64,000 bases of DNA from Hymenobacter jejuensis (GTDB lineage Bacteria; Bacteroidota; Bacteroidia; Cytophagales; Hymenobacteraceae), in assembly GCF_006337165.1 (NCBI RefSeq), contig NZ_CP040896.1, positions 2,728,001 to 2,792,000 on the forward strand, written 5' to 3'. The translations under genes and the position numbers were made by a program. Every line of letters starts with the position of its first letter. The first letter of the stretch is position 1. Under the pieces are notes generated by a model that saw only the letters and a program-made list of their open reading frames with translations, did no database searches and was not told the DNA's origin. Shown here piece after piece: positions 1 through 8,177 of the stretch.

Positions 1-1
1 C

Positions 2-433
2 ATCGGGCAGCGCCCCGGTGCTGGCACAACGTCCAATCGCACTAACTACTAGTTCTCGGATCTGTGCCTGACGGAAACCGTTGCCAACACTGTGTATTAT
101 CGTCTGCGTCAAGTAGATGCCTCAGGTGAAGCAGCATACTCTCCGGTGCGTACAGTACAGGTGCCGGCGGTAGCGCGAGCTTTCAAAGCGGATGTTTTCC
201 CCAACCCTTACCAAGACGTCGTAACCGTGCGATTTACCCCCGCCGGTACCGGGGCAGTTACACTAACTGCGCACGATATGTTGGGTCATATTCTGTTTAC
301 CAAAACCATAGCAGTAGGCGAAGGCACGCAGGATATTCCATTGCCGCAAGCTACAGTGTTGCAGGCAGGCGTGTACTACCTAACAGTACAGCAAGGCAAT
401 CAGCAGCAAGTGCTGAAAATGAGCCACCAATAA
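2..433 (+). pseudogene. C-terminal end of a T9SS cargo protein, apparently disrupted
   Basis: The reading frame ending at 433 encodes a typical T9SS type A sorting domain: a VYYRLRQVD segment followed by a beta-sandwich of about 75 residues with FPNPYQD near its start and a final LKMSHQ. Upstream in the same frame there is an in-frame TAG at 50-52, directly between residues GAGTTSNRTNY and FSDLCLTE, which normally form one continuous stretch in this family. Just before that, at about 16-18, the family-like SGSAP sequence lies in another frame, consistent with loss of one G. The gene therefore seems to carry a frameshift plus a nonsense codon, so the sorting signal is cut off from the cargo. 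The rest of the gene lies outside the window. A sequencing error or a separate short gene starting at GTG 92 are the alternatives. Confidence 0.6.
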
Positions 434-451
434 GAGTTAAGCCTCGCGCCC

Positions 452-493
452 ACTAAAAAGGCCAGAACCGTAAATGGTTCTGGCCTTTTTAGT
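452..493. terminator. bidirectional intrinsic terminator
   Basis: Two 18-bp arms (452-469 and 476-493) form a perfect inverted repeat with a 6-nt loop. The GC-rich inner stem is flanked by A5 and T5 runs, so it can terminate transcripts from both the upstream plus-strand gene and the convergent asd gene. Confidence 0.85.
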
Positions 494-531
494 AGCTTAT
501 AAGGTAAAGCGGAGTAAGCAGGTAGAAGGTA

Positions 532-1548
532 TTAGCTTACCGCTACTGCTTCTTTCAGCAATCCAAGCTTAATCATATGCTCCGCGATCTGTACGGCGTT
601 GGTTGCAGCGCCTTTGCGCAGGTTATCGGCTACCACCCACATATTCAGCGTGTTGGCTTGCGATTCATCGCGGCGAAGACGGCCAACCAGCACGGCATCT
701 TTGCCGTGGGCATCTTTGGGCATCGGGTACTGGTTGTTGGCCACGTCGTCGACAACTTCTACGCCATCGGTTTCGCGTAGCAGCCGGTATACGTCTTGTA
801 GGTCAAAATCACGCTCAAACTCCACGTTTATTGCTTCCGAGTGGCCGCCCATCACGGGAATGCGAACGGCGGTAGCAGTTACTTTAATGGAGTCATCGCC
901 CATGATTTTCTTGGTTTCCTTCACCATTTTCATCTCCTCCTTGGTGTAGCCATTGTCTTCGAACACGTCGATGTGAGGCAGCACGTTCAGGTCGATGGGG
1001 TGGGGATAGGCTTTCGGCGCAGCATCGGGCGTGCCAGCGCGCTCGGCCATGAGTTGGTCTACCGCTTTTTTGCCGGTACCGGTTACGCTTTGGTAAGTGC
1101 TTACCACAATGCGCTTTATCTTATACGCCTCGTGCAGCTTGTGCACTGCCAAGACCATTTGAATGGTCGAGCAGTTGGGATTAGCAATGATCTTGTCGTC
1201 CGGGGTCAGCTCTTTGGCATTGATCTCGGGCACCACCAGCTTCTTGGTGGGGTCCATGCGCCAAGCCGAGGAGTTGTCGATCACGACGGTGCCAACTTCG
1301 GCAAAGCGGGGCGCTTGCTCCTTCGAGACCGAGCCGCCAGCCGAAAAAATAGCCACGTCGGGCCGGGCGGCAATAGCCGCATCCATGCTCACGACCGGAT
1401 ACTTTTTGTCTTGAAAATCAATGAGTTGTCCTACCGATTTTTCGGAGGCAACGGGCAGAAGCTCTGTGACCGGGAAATTCCGCTCGGCCAGTACCTTCAA
1501 CATTTCGCCCCCGACCAGGCCGGTGGCGCCTACTACAGCTACTTTCAT
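532..1548 (-). CDS. asd: aspartate-semialdehyde dehydrogenase
   Basis: This enzyme reduces L-aspartyl-4-phosphate to aspartate semialdehyde with NADPH, the branch point to lysine/diaminopimelate, threonine and methionine. From the chosen start the protein is 338 residues, normal for the family. The N-terminal Rossmann motif is GATGLVGGEM (residues 7-16), the active-site cysteine is C126 in NPNCSTIQ, and the GGHSEAINVE segment of the substrate-binding domain is present. The frame stays open 36 codons further upstream, but that stretch is not family-like, so the ATG at 1546-1548 is preferred. It stands alone, converging on the terminator at 452-493. Confidence 0.95.
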   Translation of the reverse strand: MKVAVVGATGLVGGEMLKVLAERNFPVTELLPVASEKSVGQLIDFQDKKYPVVSMDAAIAARPDVAIFSAGGSVSKEQAPRFAEVGTVVIDNSSAWRMDPTKKLVVPEINAKELTPDDKIIANPNCSTIQMVLAVHKLHEAYKIKRIVVSTYQSVTGTGKKAVDQLMAERAGTPDAAPKAYPHPIDLNVLPHIDVFEDNGYTKEEMKMVKETKKIMGDDSIKVTATAVRIPVMGGHSEAINVEFERDFDLQDVYRLLRETDGVEVVDDVANNQYPMPKDAHGKDAVLVGRLRRDESQANTLNMWVVADNLRKGAATNAVQIAEHMIKLGLLKEAVAVS

Positions 1549-1755
1549 GATTGGGGTGAATAAAAGAACAAGCCAACTGGCTCTAATCGTAAATATCGAC
1601 AAAACCTGCTTATTCAGCAGGGAGTGATTTTTGGTGAGCGGGCAGCTTTCTGGCAATAATTATATTTATCTTGCTGCCCCTAAGCCTGCATTCGAGTCAT
1701 TAGCTAGCTTTTACGCTTTAGGAGCAGGAGAATCTATTTTAGTGCTATTATATAA

Positions 1756-1774
1756 ATAATTGATTGTGAATAAG
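1756..1774. repeat. degenerate copy of the TTGATTAT intergenic motif
   Basis: ATAATTGATTGTGAATAAG matches the core of the AT-rich motif found between many genes of this window. It overlaps the candidate TTG and GTG start codons of the following gene. Confidence 0.4.
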
Positions 1775-4390
1775 TTGTGTATTTGCCTGATCTGGGCAGG
1801 GGTATGCATTTTGTGCTTTCCTGGTTTTGTAAGGGCTCAATTTGTGGAATCCTTTGCCGACGGTGATTTTGCCCAAAATCCTACTTGGACGGGTGATGTA
1901 ACTAGTTTTCAGGTTAATGCGCTGAAGCAGCTACAAAGCAACGGTCCGGCCGTTACCGGCACGACGCTGCAACTGGCGACACCCAGCCAAGTAGCAACGG
2001 GCGCGACTTGGGAGTTCTATGCCAACCTGAAGCTGGCTACGTCGGGCAGCAACTATGCCGACGTATGGCTAACCGCTGATCGGGCCGAACTGAAAACGGC
2101 GGGCACCAAGGGCTACTTCGTGCGCTTGGGTGGCACAGCCGATGAAATAGCGCTCTTCCGCCAAGACGCCACGGGCAGCCCAGTCTATGTTATAAACGGG
2201 AAAGATGCTACCCTCACTTCGGCCAATAACAACGCCGTGCGAGTGCGAGTAACACGTTCAGTAGCAAACGAATGGACGCTGGAGCGGGACTTTACGGCCA
2301 CCAGCCAGGGCTACGTGAGCGAAGGCACCGCTACGGATGCTACCTATCGGAGCAGCGCCTATTTTGGCATAAAGCTCGTGTATTCCGCGGCTAACAGCCG
2401 CAACTTTTACTTCGACGATTTTCGTGTTTCGGACACCACGCCGCCTGCTCTGATAGGTGCCAAAACGACCGCCAGCCGCCAGCTGGACGTGACTTTTTCG
2501 GAAGCCGTAGCAGAAGTGCAAAGTGCCGTGAATTACCGGCTTGCTTCCGGCGCAACCGCGCTCACCGCCCAGCGCGACGCCACCGATCCTGCCCTAGTGC
2601 ACCTAACGTTCAGAGCCGATCTGCCGCTCGGAAACCTAGTGCTGGAAGTGCTGAATGCCACAGATTTGTTCGGAAATACCGCAACAGCACCGCTTTCAAT
2701 AAGCTTTGTAAATCAGGGGTTTGCGGTGGCGCCTACCGTCAACCAAGTGTTGATTACCGAGATTATGGCCGACGAAACGCCCGTCGTTGGTCTGCCCGCC
2801 TCAGAATATTTAGAAATCCATAACCCGAGTGTTACCGCTTTGCTGGACTTGGCCGGCGTGCGGCTGCTTAAGCAGGGCAGCAGCACAGCCGCTGTGTTTC
2901 CGGCGGGCGCGGTGCTGTTGCCGGGCGAATACGCGGTAGTGTGTAGCAGCACCCGGACCAGCCAGTTTGCCGCGTATGGGAAGGTATTTGGGCTGAGCAA
3001 CTTCCCAAGCTTAACCAACGCCGGTGATCAGGTGGTGTTGCGCGGGCGCGATGGGCGCACACTATTTGAGATCTCATACTCAGATACTTGGTACAAGGAC
3101 AGCCGTAAGAAAGACGGCGGCTGGGCACTGGAAATGGTCGACGTAACGAATCCCTGCGCCGGTATCGCCAACTGGACGGCCAGCACTGATGCTAGCGGCG
3201 GTACGCCCGGCCGCCTCAACTCCGTGCACGCCACCAACCCCGATACTACGCCGCCTGCGCTGCTGCGCGCCGTAACGCTTTCTCCGACTTCGCTGCGGCT
3301 GTTTTTCGGTGAAAAGCTCGACAGCACAGCCATGCTTTTGCCGGCATTGTATTCGCTGTTGGGCTCCGCGAACACGGTAATCAAGGTAGTGCCGCAAGGG
3401 CCTGATTTTAGGATTGTTGATCTGACTCTGGCTACGGCTCTGCAAGTCAATCAACCCCAAACCGTAACCGTGCAGCACGCTACTGATTGCGTGGGCAATG
3501 CGACCGGTCCGGCGGCTTTTGCTACGTTTGCACTCCCCAGTGCTCCTGCCAGTAATGACATAGTAATCAATGAGATACTGTTTAACCCGCGCACGGGCGG
3601 CGTTGACTTTGTTGAGTTGCTGAATCGCTCGGGCAAGTACCTGGACGTGCAGGGATGGCAACTCATCAATGCCCGTACCGACAGCTCAGCCGACGCCCAG
3701 CCCGTGAGCGCAGCTTCCTATGTGCTGGCGCCGGGGCAGTTGGTGGTGCTCACCACGCGCCCCGATATCGTGATCAGTCACTACCCTACCAACGATCCGG
3801 CGGCTTTCCTGCTCATGCCGCACTTGCCTTCGCTGCCCGACGATGCCGCTGTGGTGGTACTCGCCGATGCCGCCGGCCGCACACTCGATCGGTATGCGTA
3901 CGACAAGAAGCAGCATCTGGCCTTGCTCAACGATCTCAACGGTGTGTCGATCGAACGCATTCGCGCCGATGGGCCGAGTCAGCCAAGTAACTTTCATTCA
4001 GCAGCCAGCACAGTTGGGTATGCTACGCCGGGTCGGCAAAACTCACAGTATCAAGGTGATATAGCCGGGGATAAAGTCTTTCGGGTAGAGCCCGAAGTGT
4101 TCACTCCCGATGGAGATGGCCAGCAGGATTTTACCACGCTCAATTACCAACTGGACCAAGGCGGTTTTGCCGCTAGCGTAACCATTTACGATGCCCAGGG
4201 TCGCCTCACGCGCCGCCTCGTCCGCAACGAAACGCTGGCTACGAGCGGCTTTTTCCAATGGGATGGCCTCACCGATCGGGGCACGAAAGCGCCGATTGGC
4301 TACTACGTTCTGTTCGTTGAGCTCTTTCAGGCCAGCACTGGGCAGAAGCAGGAATACAAGAAAAATGTAGTTGTCGGCGCGCATTTTTAG
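1760..4390 (+). CDS. secreted lamin-tail domain protein with C-terminal FlgD-like/gliding-type module
   Basis: A roughly 876-residue exported protein. An N-terminal signal peptide ends near FVRAQF (residues 24-28). It is followed by a concanavalin-like beta-sandwich, an Ig-like module after DTTPPALIGAK, a lamin-tail domain (VLITEIMADE...EYLEIHNPS), a second TPPALLRAV Ig-like module, another lamin-tail domain (IVINEILFNPRTGG..FVELLN) and a C-terminal FTPDGDGQQD...GYYVLFVE module. That last part resembles gliding-motility/FlgD-type C-terminal domains of T9SS substrates. I infer cell-surface export; the target of the lamin-tail domains is unknown. The start is uncertain: TTG 1760, GTG 1766 and TTG 1775 are all possible and no ATG is available. 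It probably heads an operon with the next two genes (gaps 72 and 62 nt). Confidence 0.8.
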   Translation: MIVNKLCICLIWAGVCILCFPGFVRAQFVESFADGDFAQNPTWTGDVTSFQVNALKQLQSNGPAVTGTTLQLATPSQVATGATWEFYANLKLATSGSNYADVWLTADRAELKTAGTKGYFVRLGGTADEIALFRQDATGSPVYVINGKDATLTSANNNAVRVRVTRSVANEWTLERDFTATSQGYVSEGTATDATYRSSAYFGIKLVYSAANSRNFYFDDFRVSDTTPPALIGAKTTASRQLDVTFSEAVAEVQSAVNYRLASGATALTAQRDATDPALVHLTFRADLPLGNLVLEVLNATDLFGNTATAPLSISFVNQGFAVAPTVNQVLITEIMADETPVVGLPASEYLEIHNPSVTALLDLAGVRLLKQGSSTAAVFPAGAVLLPGEYAVVCSSTRTSQFAAYGKVFGLSNFPSLTNAGDQVVLRGRDGRTLFEISYSDTWYKDSRKKDGGWALEMVDVTNPCAGIANWTASTDASGGTPGRLNSVHATNPDTTPPALLRAVTLSPTSLRLFFGEKLDSTAMLLPALYSLLGSANTVIKVVPQGPDFRIVDLTLATALQVNQPQTVTVQHATDCVGNATGPAAFATFALPSAPASNDIVINEILFNPRTGGVDFVELLNRSGKYLDVQGWQLINARTDSSADAQPVSAASYVLAPGQLVVLTTRPDIVISHYPTNDPAAFLLMPHLPSLPDDAAVVVLADAAGRTLDRYAYDKKQHLALLNDLNGVSIERIRADGPSQPSNFHSAASTVGYATPGRQNSQYQGDIAGDKVFRVEPEVFTPDGDGQQDFTTLNYQLDQGGFAASVTIYDAQGRLTRRLVRNETLATSGFFQWDGLTDRGTKAPIGYYVLFVELFQASTGQKQEYKKNVVVGAHF

Positions 4391-4462
4391 GCGGCAACCG
4401 GCTTGAGCTATTAAACCCAGCCGGCCAAAACGCGTCCAAACAGCGAACCTTTGTAGCTCGCT

Positions 4463-5947
4463 ATGACGACGACGCAACAGCATTTGCAGCATTTATACTG
4501 GCGAGCCGGTTTCGGTCCGTTGCCGGAGGAGGTAACAAAGATGGGCTCGATCAGGAAAGCAGTGCACGCGCTGTTCCGAGTCTCCGATAAAGTCGAGCCG
4601 CTCGATAGCCCGACCATGCACTTCGCCGAAGCAAAGGCCACAATGGCCGCTTCCGCGACTGTGCCAACGATGGATTCGCAGGTGGCCGGCATGCGGACTA
4701 CGCCAGAAGCTTCGCTGATGCGGCGCGGCCTGACTCCTGAGCAGCGCAAGCTCGATAATGAGCAACGACGCGACGCTTTTTATGCCATGAACGTGGGCTG
4801 GCTTGACCGTATGGCCACGTCGCCGGCGCAGCTGCGCGAGAAAATGACCTTCTTCTGGCACGGCCACTTTGCCTGTCGGGTGCGGCAGCCGGAGGCCGCG
4901 TTGCAACTCAATAACACCATCCGGCGGCTGGCGTTGGGCAAGTTTGGTGATTTGCTGCTGGCCGTTTCGCAAGAACCGGCGATGCTGCAATTCCTTAATA
5001 ATCAACAAAATAGAAAACAGCATCCCAACGAGAACTTCGCGCGGGAAGTGATGGAGTTGTTTACGATTGGGCGCGGGCACTACACCGAGCAAGATATAAA
5101 AGAGGCAGCCCGCGCCTTCACCGGCTGGTCGGACGACGAAAACCACCAGTTTGTGTTTCGGGCCCGGCAACACGATGATGGGCCCAAAACATTCATGGGC
5201 CGCACGGGCAATTGGGGCGGCGAAGATGTGCTCAAAACCCTTTTGGAGCAGCCCCAAACGGCCGAATTTATCACGACGAAGCTCTACCGCTTTTTCGTCA
5301 ACGACGTGCCCAATCCGGCGCACATTCTGCCGCTGGCCAAGTCATTTTACCAGAGTCAGTACGACATCAGCTTGTTGTTGGAGCGCTTGTTTACGGCCGA
5401 ATGGTTTTATGACGCTGCCAATATGGGCAACCGCATCAAGTCGCCGATTGAGCTGCTGGCTGGCATCAAGCGTACGTTTGGTTTGCAACTTGATGATAAT
5501 AAGCTGTTTGTGACTTTTGAAAAAGCGTTGGGCCAAACCTTATTCGAGCCGCCCAACGTGGCCGGCTGGCCCGGCGGCCGCAGTTGGATTGATAGCTCGT
5601 CGTTGGCGATTCGGCTGCAATTGCCTCAGGTATTGTTTCGAAATGCCGAGTTTCGGATCGCCCTCAAGGAAGATGAAAACGATATTGCGCCCACGGTGCC
5701 GCGCGCGGAGCGCACTTTCCGCCAGCCCGTGAAAGCCCATGTTCGGCTGGCGCCGCTCACGCAGCTATTGGCTGGCACAGCGCCGGCCGAGCAGCCGGCT
5801 AAGCTGAGTGCTTTTCTGCTGCAAACGCCAATTCGGCCCGAAAATCTGGCTTTGATACAGCAACAGGCTGACCGTGCGCCGGCCGACGACCGCTTGCGCG
5901 CAGTGATTACCAGCCTGCTGGCTTTGCCGGAATATCAGCTGATGTAG
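4463..5947 (+). CDS. DUF1800 family protein
   Basis: A 494-residue protein of the DUF1800 family, recognised by the opening HLYWRAGFGP, the NQQNRKQHPNENFAREVMELFTIG segment, GRTGNWGGEDVL and the late FEPPNVAGWPGG motif. The biochemical role of the family is not established. Its gene almost always sits beside a DUF1501 gene, as it does here 62 nt downstream, and in Planctomycetes and Bacteroidota the pair accompanies large secreted proteins. No obvious signal peptide is seen at this start. The lamin-tail protein upstream is a plausible functional partner, but that is inference from operon structure alone. Confidence 0.88.
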   Translation: MTTTQQHLQHLYWRAGFGPLPEEVTKMGSIRKAVHALFRVSDKVEPLDSPTMHFAEAKATMAASATVPTMDSQVAGMRTTPEASLMRRGLTPEQRKLDNEQRRDAFYAMNVGWLDRMATSPAQLREKMTFFWHGHFACRVRQPEAALQLNNTIRRLALGKFGDLLLAVSQEPAMLQFLNNQQNRKQHPNENFAREVMELFTIGRGHYTEQDIKEAARAFTGWSDDENHQFVFRARQHDDGPKTFMGRTGNWGGEDVLKTLLEQPQTAEFITTKLYRFFVNDVPNPAHILPLAKSFYQSQYDISLLLERLFTAEWFYDAANMGNRIKSPIELLAGIKRTFGLQLDDNKLFVTFEKALGQTLFEPPNVAGWPGGRSWIDSSSLAIRLQLPQVLFRNAEFRIALKEDENDIAPTVPRAERTFRQPVKAHVRLAPLTQLLAGTAPAEQPAKLSAFLLQTPIRPENLALIQQQADRAPADDRLRAVITSLLALPEYQLM

Positions 5948-6009
5948 AAACGCGTTGCGTGCCCTGACTTTCCTGTAATTCCTCAACTTGAGGCGGTAAG
6001 CCGCTTCTC

Positions 6010-7233
6010 ATGTCGTTGGTTATGCCTACTTCCCGTCGCGATTTTCTGAAAACTTCGGTGCTGGCCAGCTCGCTGCTGTTCGTGCCTAAATTCCTGCATG
6101 CACTTGATCGTCAAGGGCTAACACGAATGCGCGACTCCAACGGGCGGCGCTTGGTGGTAGTGCAGCTGGGAGGGGGCAACGACGGCCTGAATACGATCAT
6201 TCCGTACCGCAACGACCTGTATTACAACGCGCGCCCTACGCTCGGCATCAAGCCGCAGAGTGGCATTCTGACGCTGGAGAAAGATCTGGGTTTCAATCCG
6301 GCCATGACGCGCCTGAAAGCGCTCTACGACGAAGGGCACGTGGCTGTGCTCAACAGCGTGGGCTACCCCAACCCGGATCGCTCGCACTTTCGCTCAATGG
6401 ATATCTGGCAAAGTGGCTCAGCATCAGATCAATATGTGGCTACCGGTTGGCTGGGGCGCTATCTGGATTCAAACTGCCCCGGCTGCGAACTCCCTTACAA
6501 CGGCCTGGAAGTAGACGACACGCTGAGCTTGGCGATGAAGGGTAATGTGCGCAAAGGCTTAGCACTCAAAAACCCCGAGAAATTTCACCAAATAACTCAG
6601 AATCAGTTGATTGCTAAAATCAGTGGGGAGAAGGCCAATACGGGCGGTTCGGAGCTGGATTACCTCTACAAGACCCTGACCGAAACGGCCTCGTCGGCCG
6701 AATACTTGTACCAGACTTCCAAAGTATACAAATCCGGCGTGTCGTATCCCAACACGGAATTTGCGAAGAGCCTGAAAACCACCGCCGAACTGATCAACAG
6801 CGGCATCGAATCGCGGGTGTTTTACGTGTCGCTTTCGGGCTTCGACACGCACGTGCGCCAGCAGGAACAACAGGCGAAGCTATTGGGCAATCTGTCGGAG
6901 AGCCTCGGAGCTTTTGCCGAGGATCTGCAAAAAAGTGGCGAGTTTGAGAATACGCTCGTGCTGGTGTTTTCAGAGTTTGGCCGGCGTGTGTCGCAAAACG
7001 CCAGCAACGGCACCGACCACGGCACGGCCAACAACGTGCTGCTGCTGGGCGGCGGATTGCGGCAAAAAGGCGTGCTCAACGATGCGCCAGACCTGCAAAA
7101 TCTCGACCAAGGCGACCTCAACTATCAGGTGGACTTCCGCAGCGTTTATGCCACCGTGCTCCGCGACTGGCTACGCGCCGACGATACAGTCATTCTGGGT
7201 CAGGAATTTGCGCGGCTCAGTGGTTTAGTGTAA
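6010..7233 (+). CDS. DUF1501 domain-containing protein (sulfatase-fold family)
   Basis: A 407-residue DUF1501 protein. The N-terminus contains SRRDFLKTSVLASSLLF, a twin-arginine-type signal, so it is probably exported folded via Tat. Family signatures include VVVQLGGGNDGLNTIIPY, HFRSMDIWQSG, the central LSGFDTHVRQQ and the late FSEFGRRVSQNASNGTDHGT, which carries the probable metal-binding Asp/His residues. ATG 6010 and ATG 6022 are both possible starts, the second beginning closer to the RR motif. It forms a pair with the preceding DUF1800 gene. The substrate is unknown. Confidence 0.88.
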   Translation: MSLVMPTSRRDFLKTSVLASSLLFVPKFLHALDRQGLTRMRDSNGRRLVVVQLGGGNDGLNTIIPYRNDLYYNARPTLGIKPQSGILTLEKDLGFNPAMTRLKALYDEGHVAVLNSVGYPNPDRSHFRSMDIWQSGSASDQYVATGWLGRYLDSNCPGCELPYNGLEVDDTLSLAMKGNVRKGLALKNPEKFHQITQNQLIAKISGEKANTGGSELDYLYKTLTETASSAEYLYQTSKVYKSGVSYPNTEFAKSLKTTAELINSGIESRVFYVSLSGFDTHVRQQEQQAKLLGNLSESLGAFAEDLQKSGEFENTLVLVFSEFGRRVSQNASNGTDHGTANNVLLLGGGLRQKGVLNDAPDLQNLDQGDLNYQVDFRSVYATVLRDWLRADDTVILGQEFARLSGLV

Positions 7234-7240
7234 TTATATA

Positions 7241-7264
7241 ATTAACTGATTATAAATTAGTTAT
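7241..7264. repeat. TTGATTAT-family AT-rich motif between convergent genes
   Basis: Contains CTGATTATAAATTAGTTA. Arms at 7243-7250 and 7256-7263 form an imperfect inverted repeat. It fills the space between the DUF1501 stop (7233) and the minus-strand stop at 7261-7263, where it could act as an AT-rich bidirectional transcript end. Confidence 0.45.
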
Positions 7265-8124
7265 ATTCTGAAGCTTAGGCCTAAGAAATACTCGCGGTCG
7301 ATTTCGCGGGTAAGGGCAAGGTGAGCGCCGCCGTCGAGAATTACGTTGTCGCTGATGTTGAACTGCGGGCCCAAGTTGACGGACGCCTGCCACGACGATT
7401 GGCGTGTATCCCACTGCCCCACGATTTCGACGAAGCTGGAAAACTTCTTCGAAAACTCGTAGTCGATGGCCGAGCTGGGGGAGACGCGCACGAAGCGCTC
7501 CCCAGCTTCTGAGTCGTAGCGCAGGTCGTTTTCCAACTGCACCTGCAGGTTGAGCTTCTTACTAAAATCGTAGCTGTAGGGTATAATAAGCCCGTATTCT
7601 GCCTTTTCGTTGCCGACGTTGCGCCCAGCCGGCAGGCGCACGTAGCCGACTACCGCCAGCGCGCCGGGCTTGCCGTGCTCGCCCAGGATGCTGCGCTTCA
7701 GCCGCAACGTGACGTCGCCGAAACCTTGGTTGCGTTCGGGTTCCTGTTGTTCGTCCCATTGTTTTTCCCACGAATACGAGTCGATACCGACCTGAAAATC
7801 CATGCGCTGGGTAAGGCCCAGCTTGATCAGCGCGTGGTTGACGTTGAAATCGCGCTCGCGGTGCTGCTTGTCCCGGCTGTTAATCAGCCGAAACAAGTCC
7901 GTCTCCAGCTGAAAATGCCCGGCATCGACGGTATAAGGGCTTTCGGTAACGCCCGGCCGGTCGGGGCGCAGCTCCTGCAACGAGTCGCGCGGCACGGGCC
8001 GGAAAAGCGTGTAAAACTTGCCTTTGGCCGGAGTCGAGCCTAATTCCTGCGCCTGGCTGCTTTGGGGCAAACCCATGAGCATGAGTACGAGCAAGAGCAA
8101 CAGCGGAGTACAACGTGCTTTCAT
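7261..8124 (-). CDS. outer-membrane transporter-like beta-barrel protein
   Basis: A 287-residue exported protein starting at the ATG 8122-8124 (MKARCTPLLLLL), whose signal peptide ends at SSQAQE. The frame is open 16 codons further upstream but without signal-peptide character. ELRPDRPGVTESPYTVDAGHFQLETD is the hallmark of a Bacteroidota family annotated simply as 'transporter' and related to the phenol-degradation MetA barrel group. The rest shows alternating beta-strand patterns ending in FLGLSFRI, with a terminal aromatic followed by two more residues. It lies 53 nt downstream of the TonB-dependent receptor in the same direction, so it is probably cotranscribed and under the same metal operator. 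The substrate is not established. Confidence 0.75.
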   Translation of the reverse strand: MKARCTPLLLLLVLMLMGLPQSSQAQELGSTPAKGKFYTLFRPVPRDSLQELRPDRPGVTESPYTVDAGHFQLETDLFRLINSRDKQHRERDFNVNHALIKLGLTQRMDFQVGIDSYSWEKQWDEQQEPERNQGFGDVTLRLKRSILGEHGKPGALAVVGYVRLPAGRNVGNEKAEYGLIIPYSYDFSKKLNLQVQLENDLRYDSEAGERFVRVSPSSAIDYEFSKKFSSFVEIVGQWDTRQSSWQASVNLGPQFNISDNVILDGGAHLALTREIDREYFLGLSFRI

Positions 8125-8177
8125 AGCGGGGAGAGGGGAGAGGTGGTGCCGCCTCTTACGCGCCCCGCCCAATTCTG

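Noticed and set aside
841..1563. 240-codon plus-strand open frame opposite asd
   Set aside because: It overlaps a clear asd gene and its translation has no recognisable domain.
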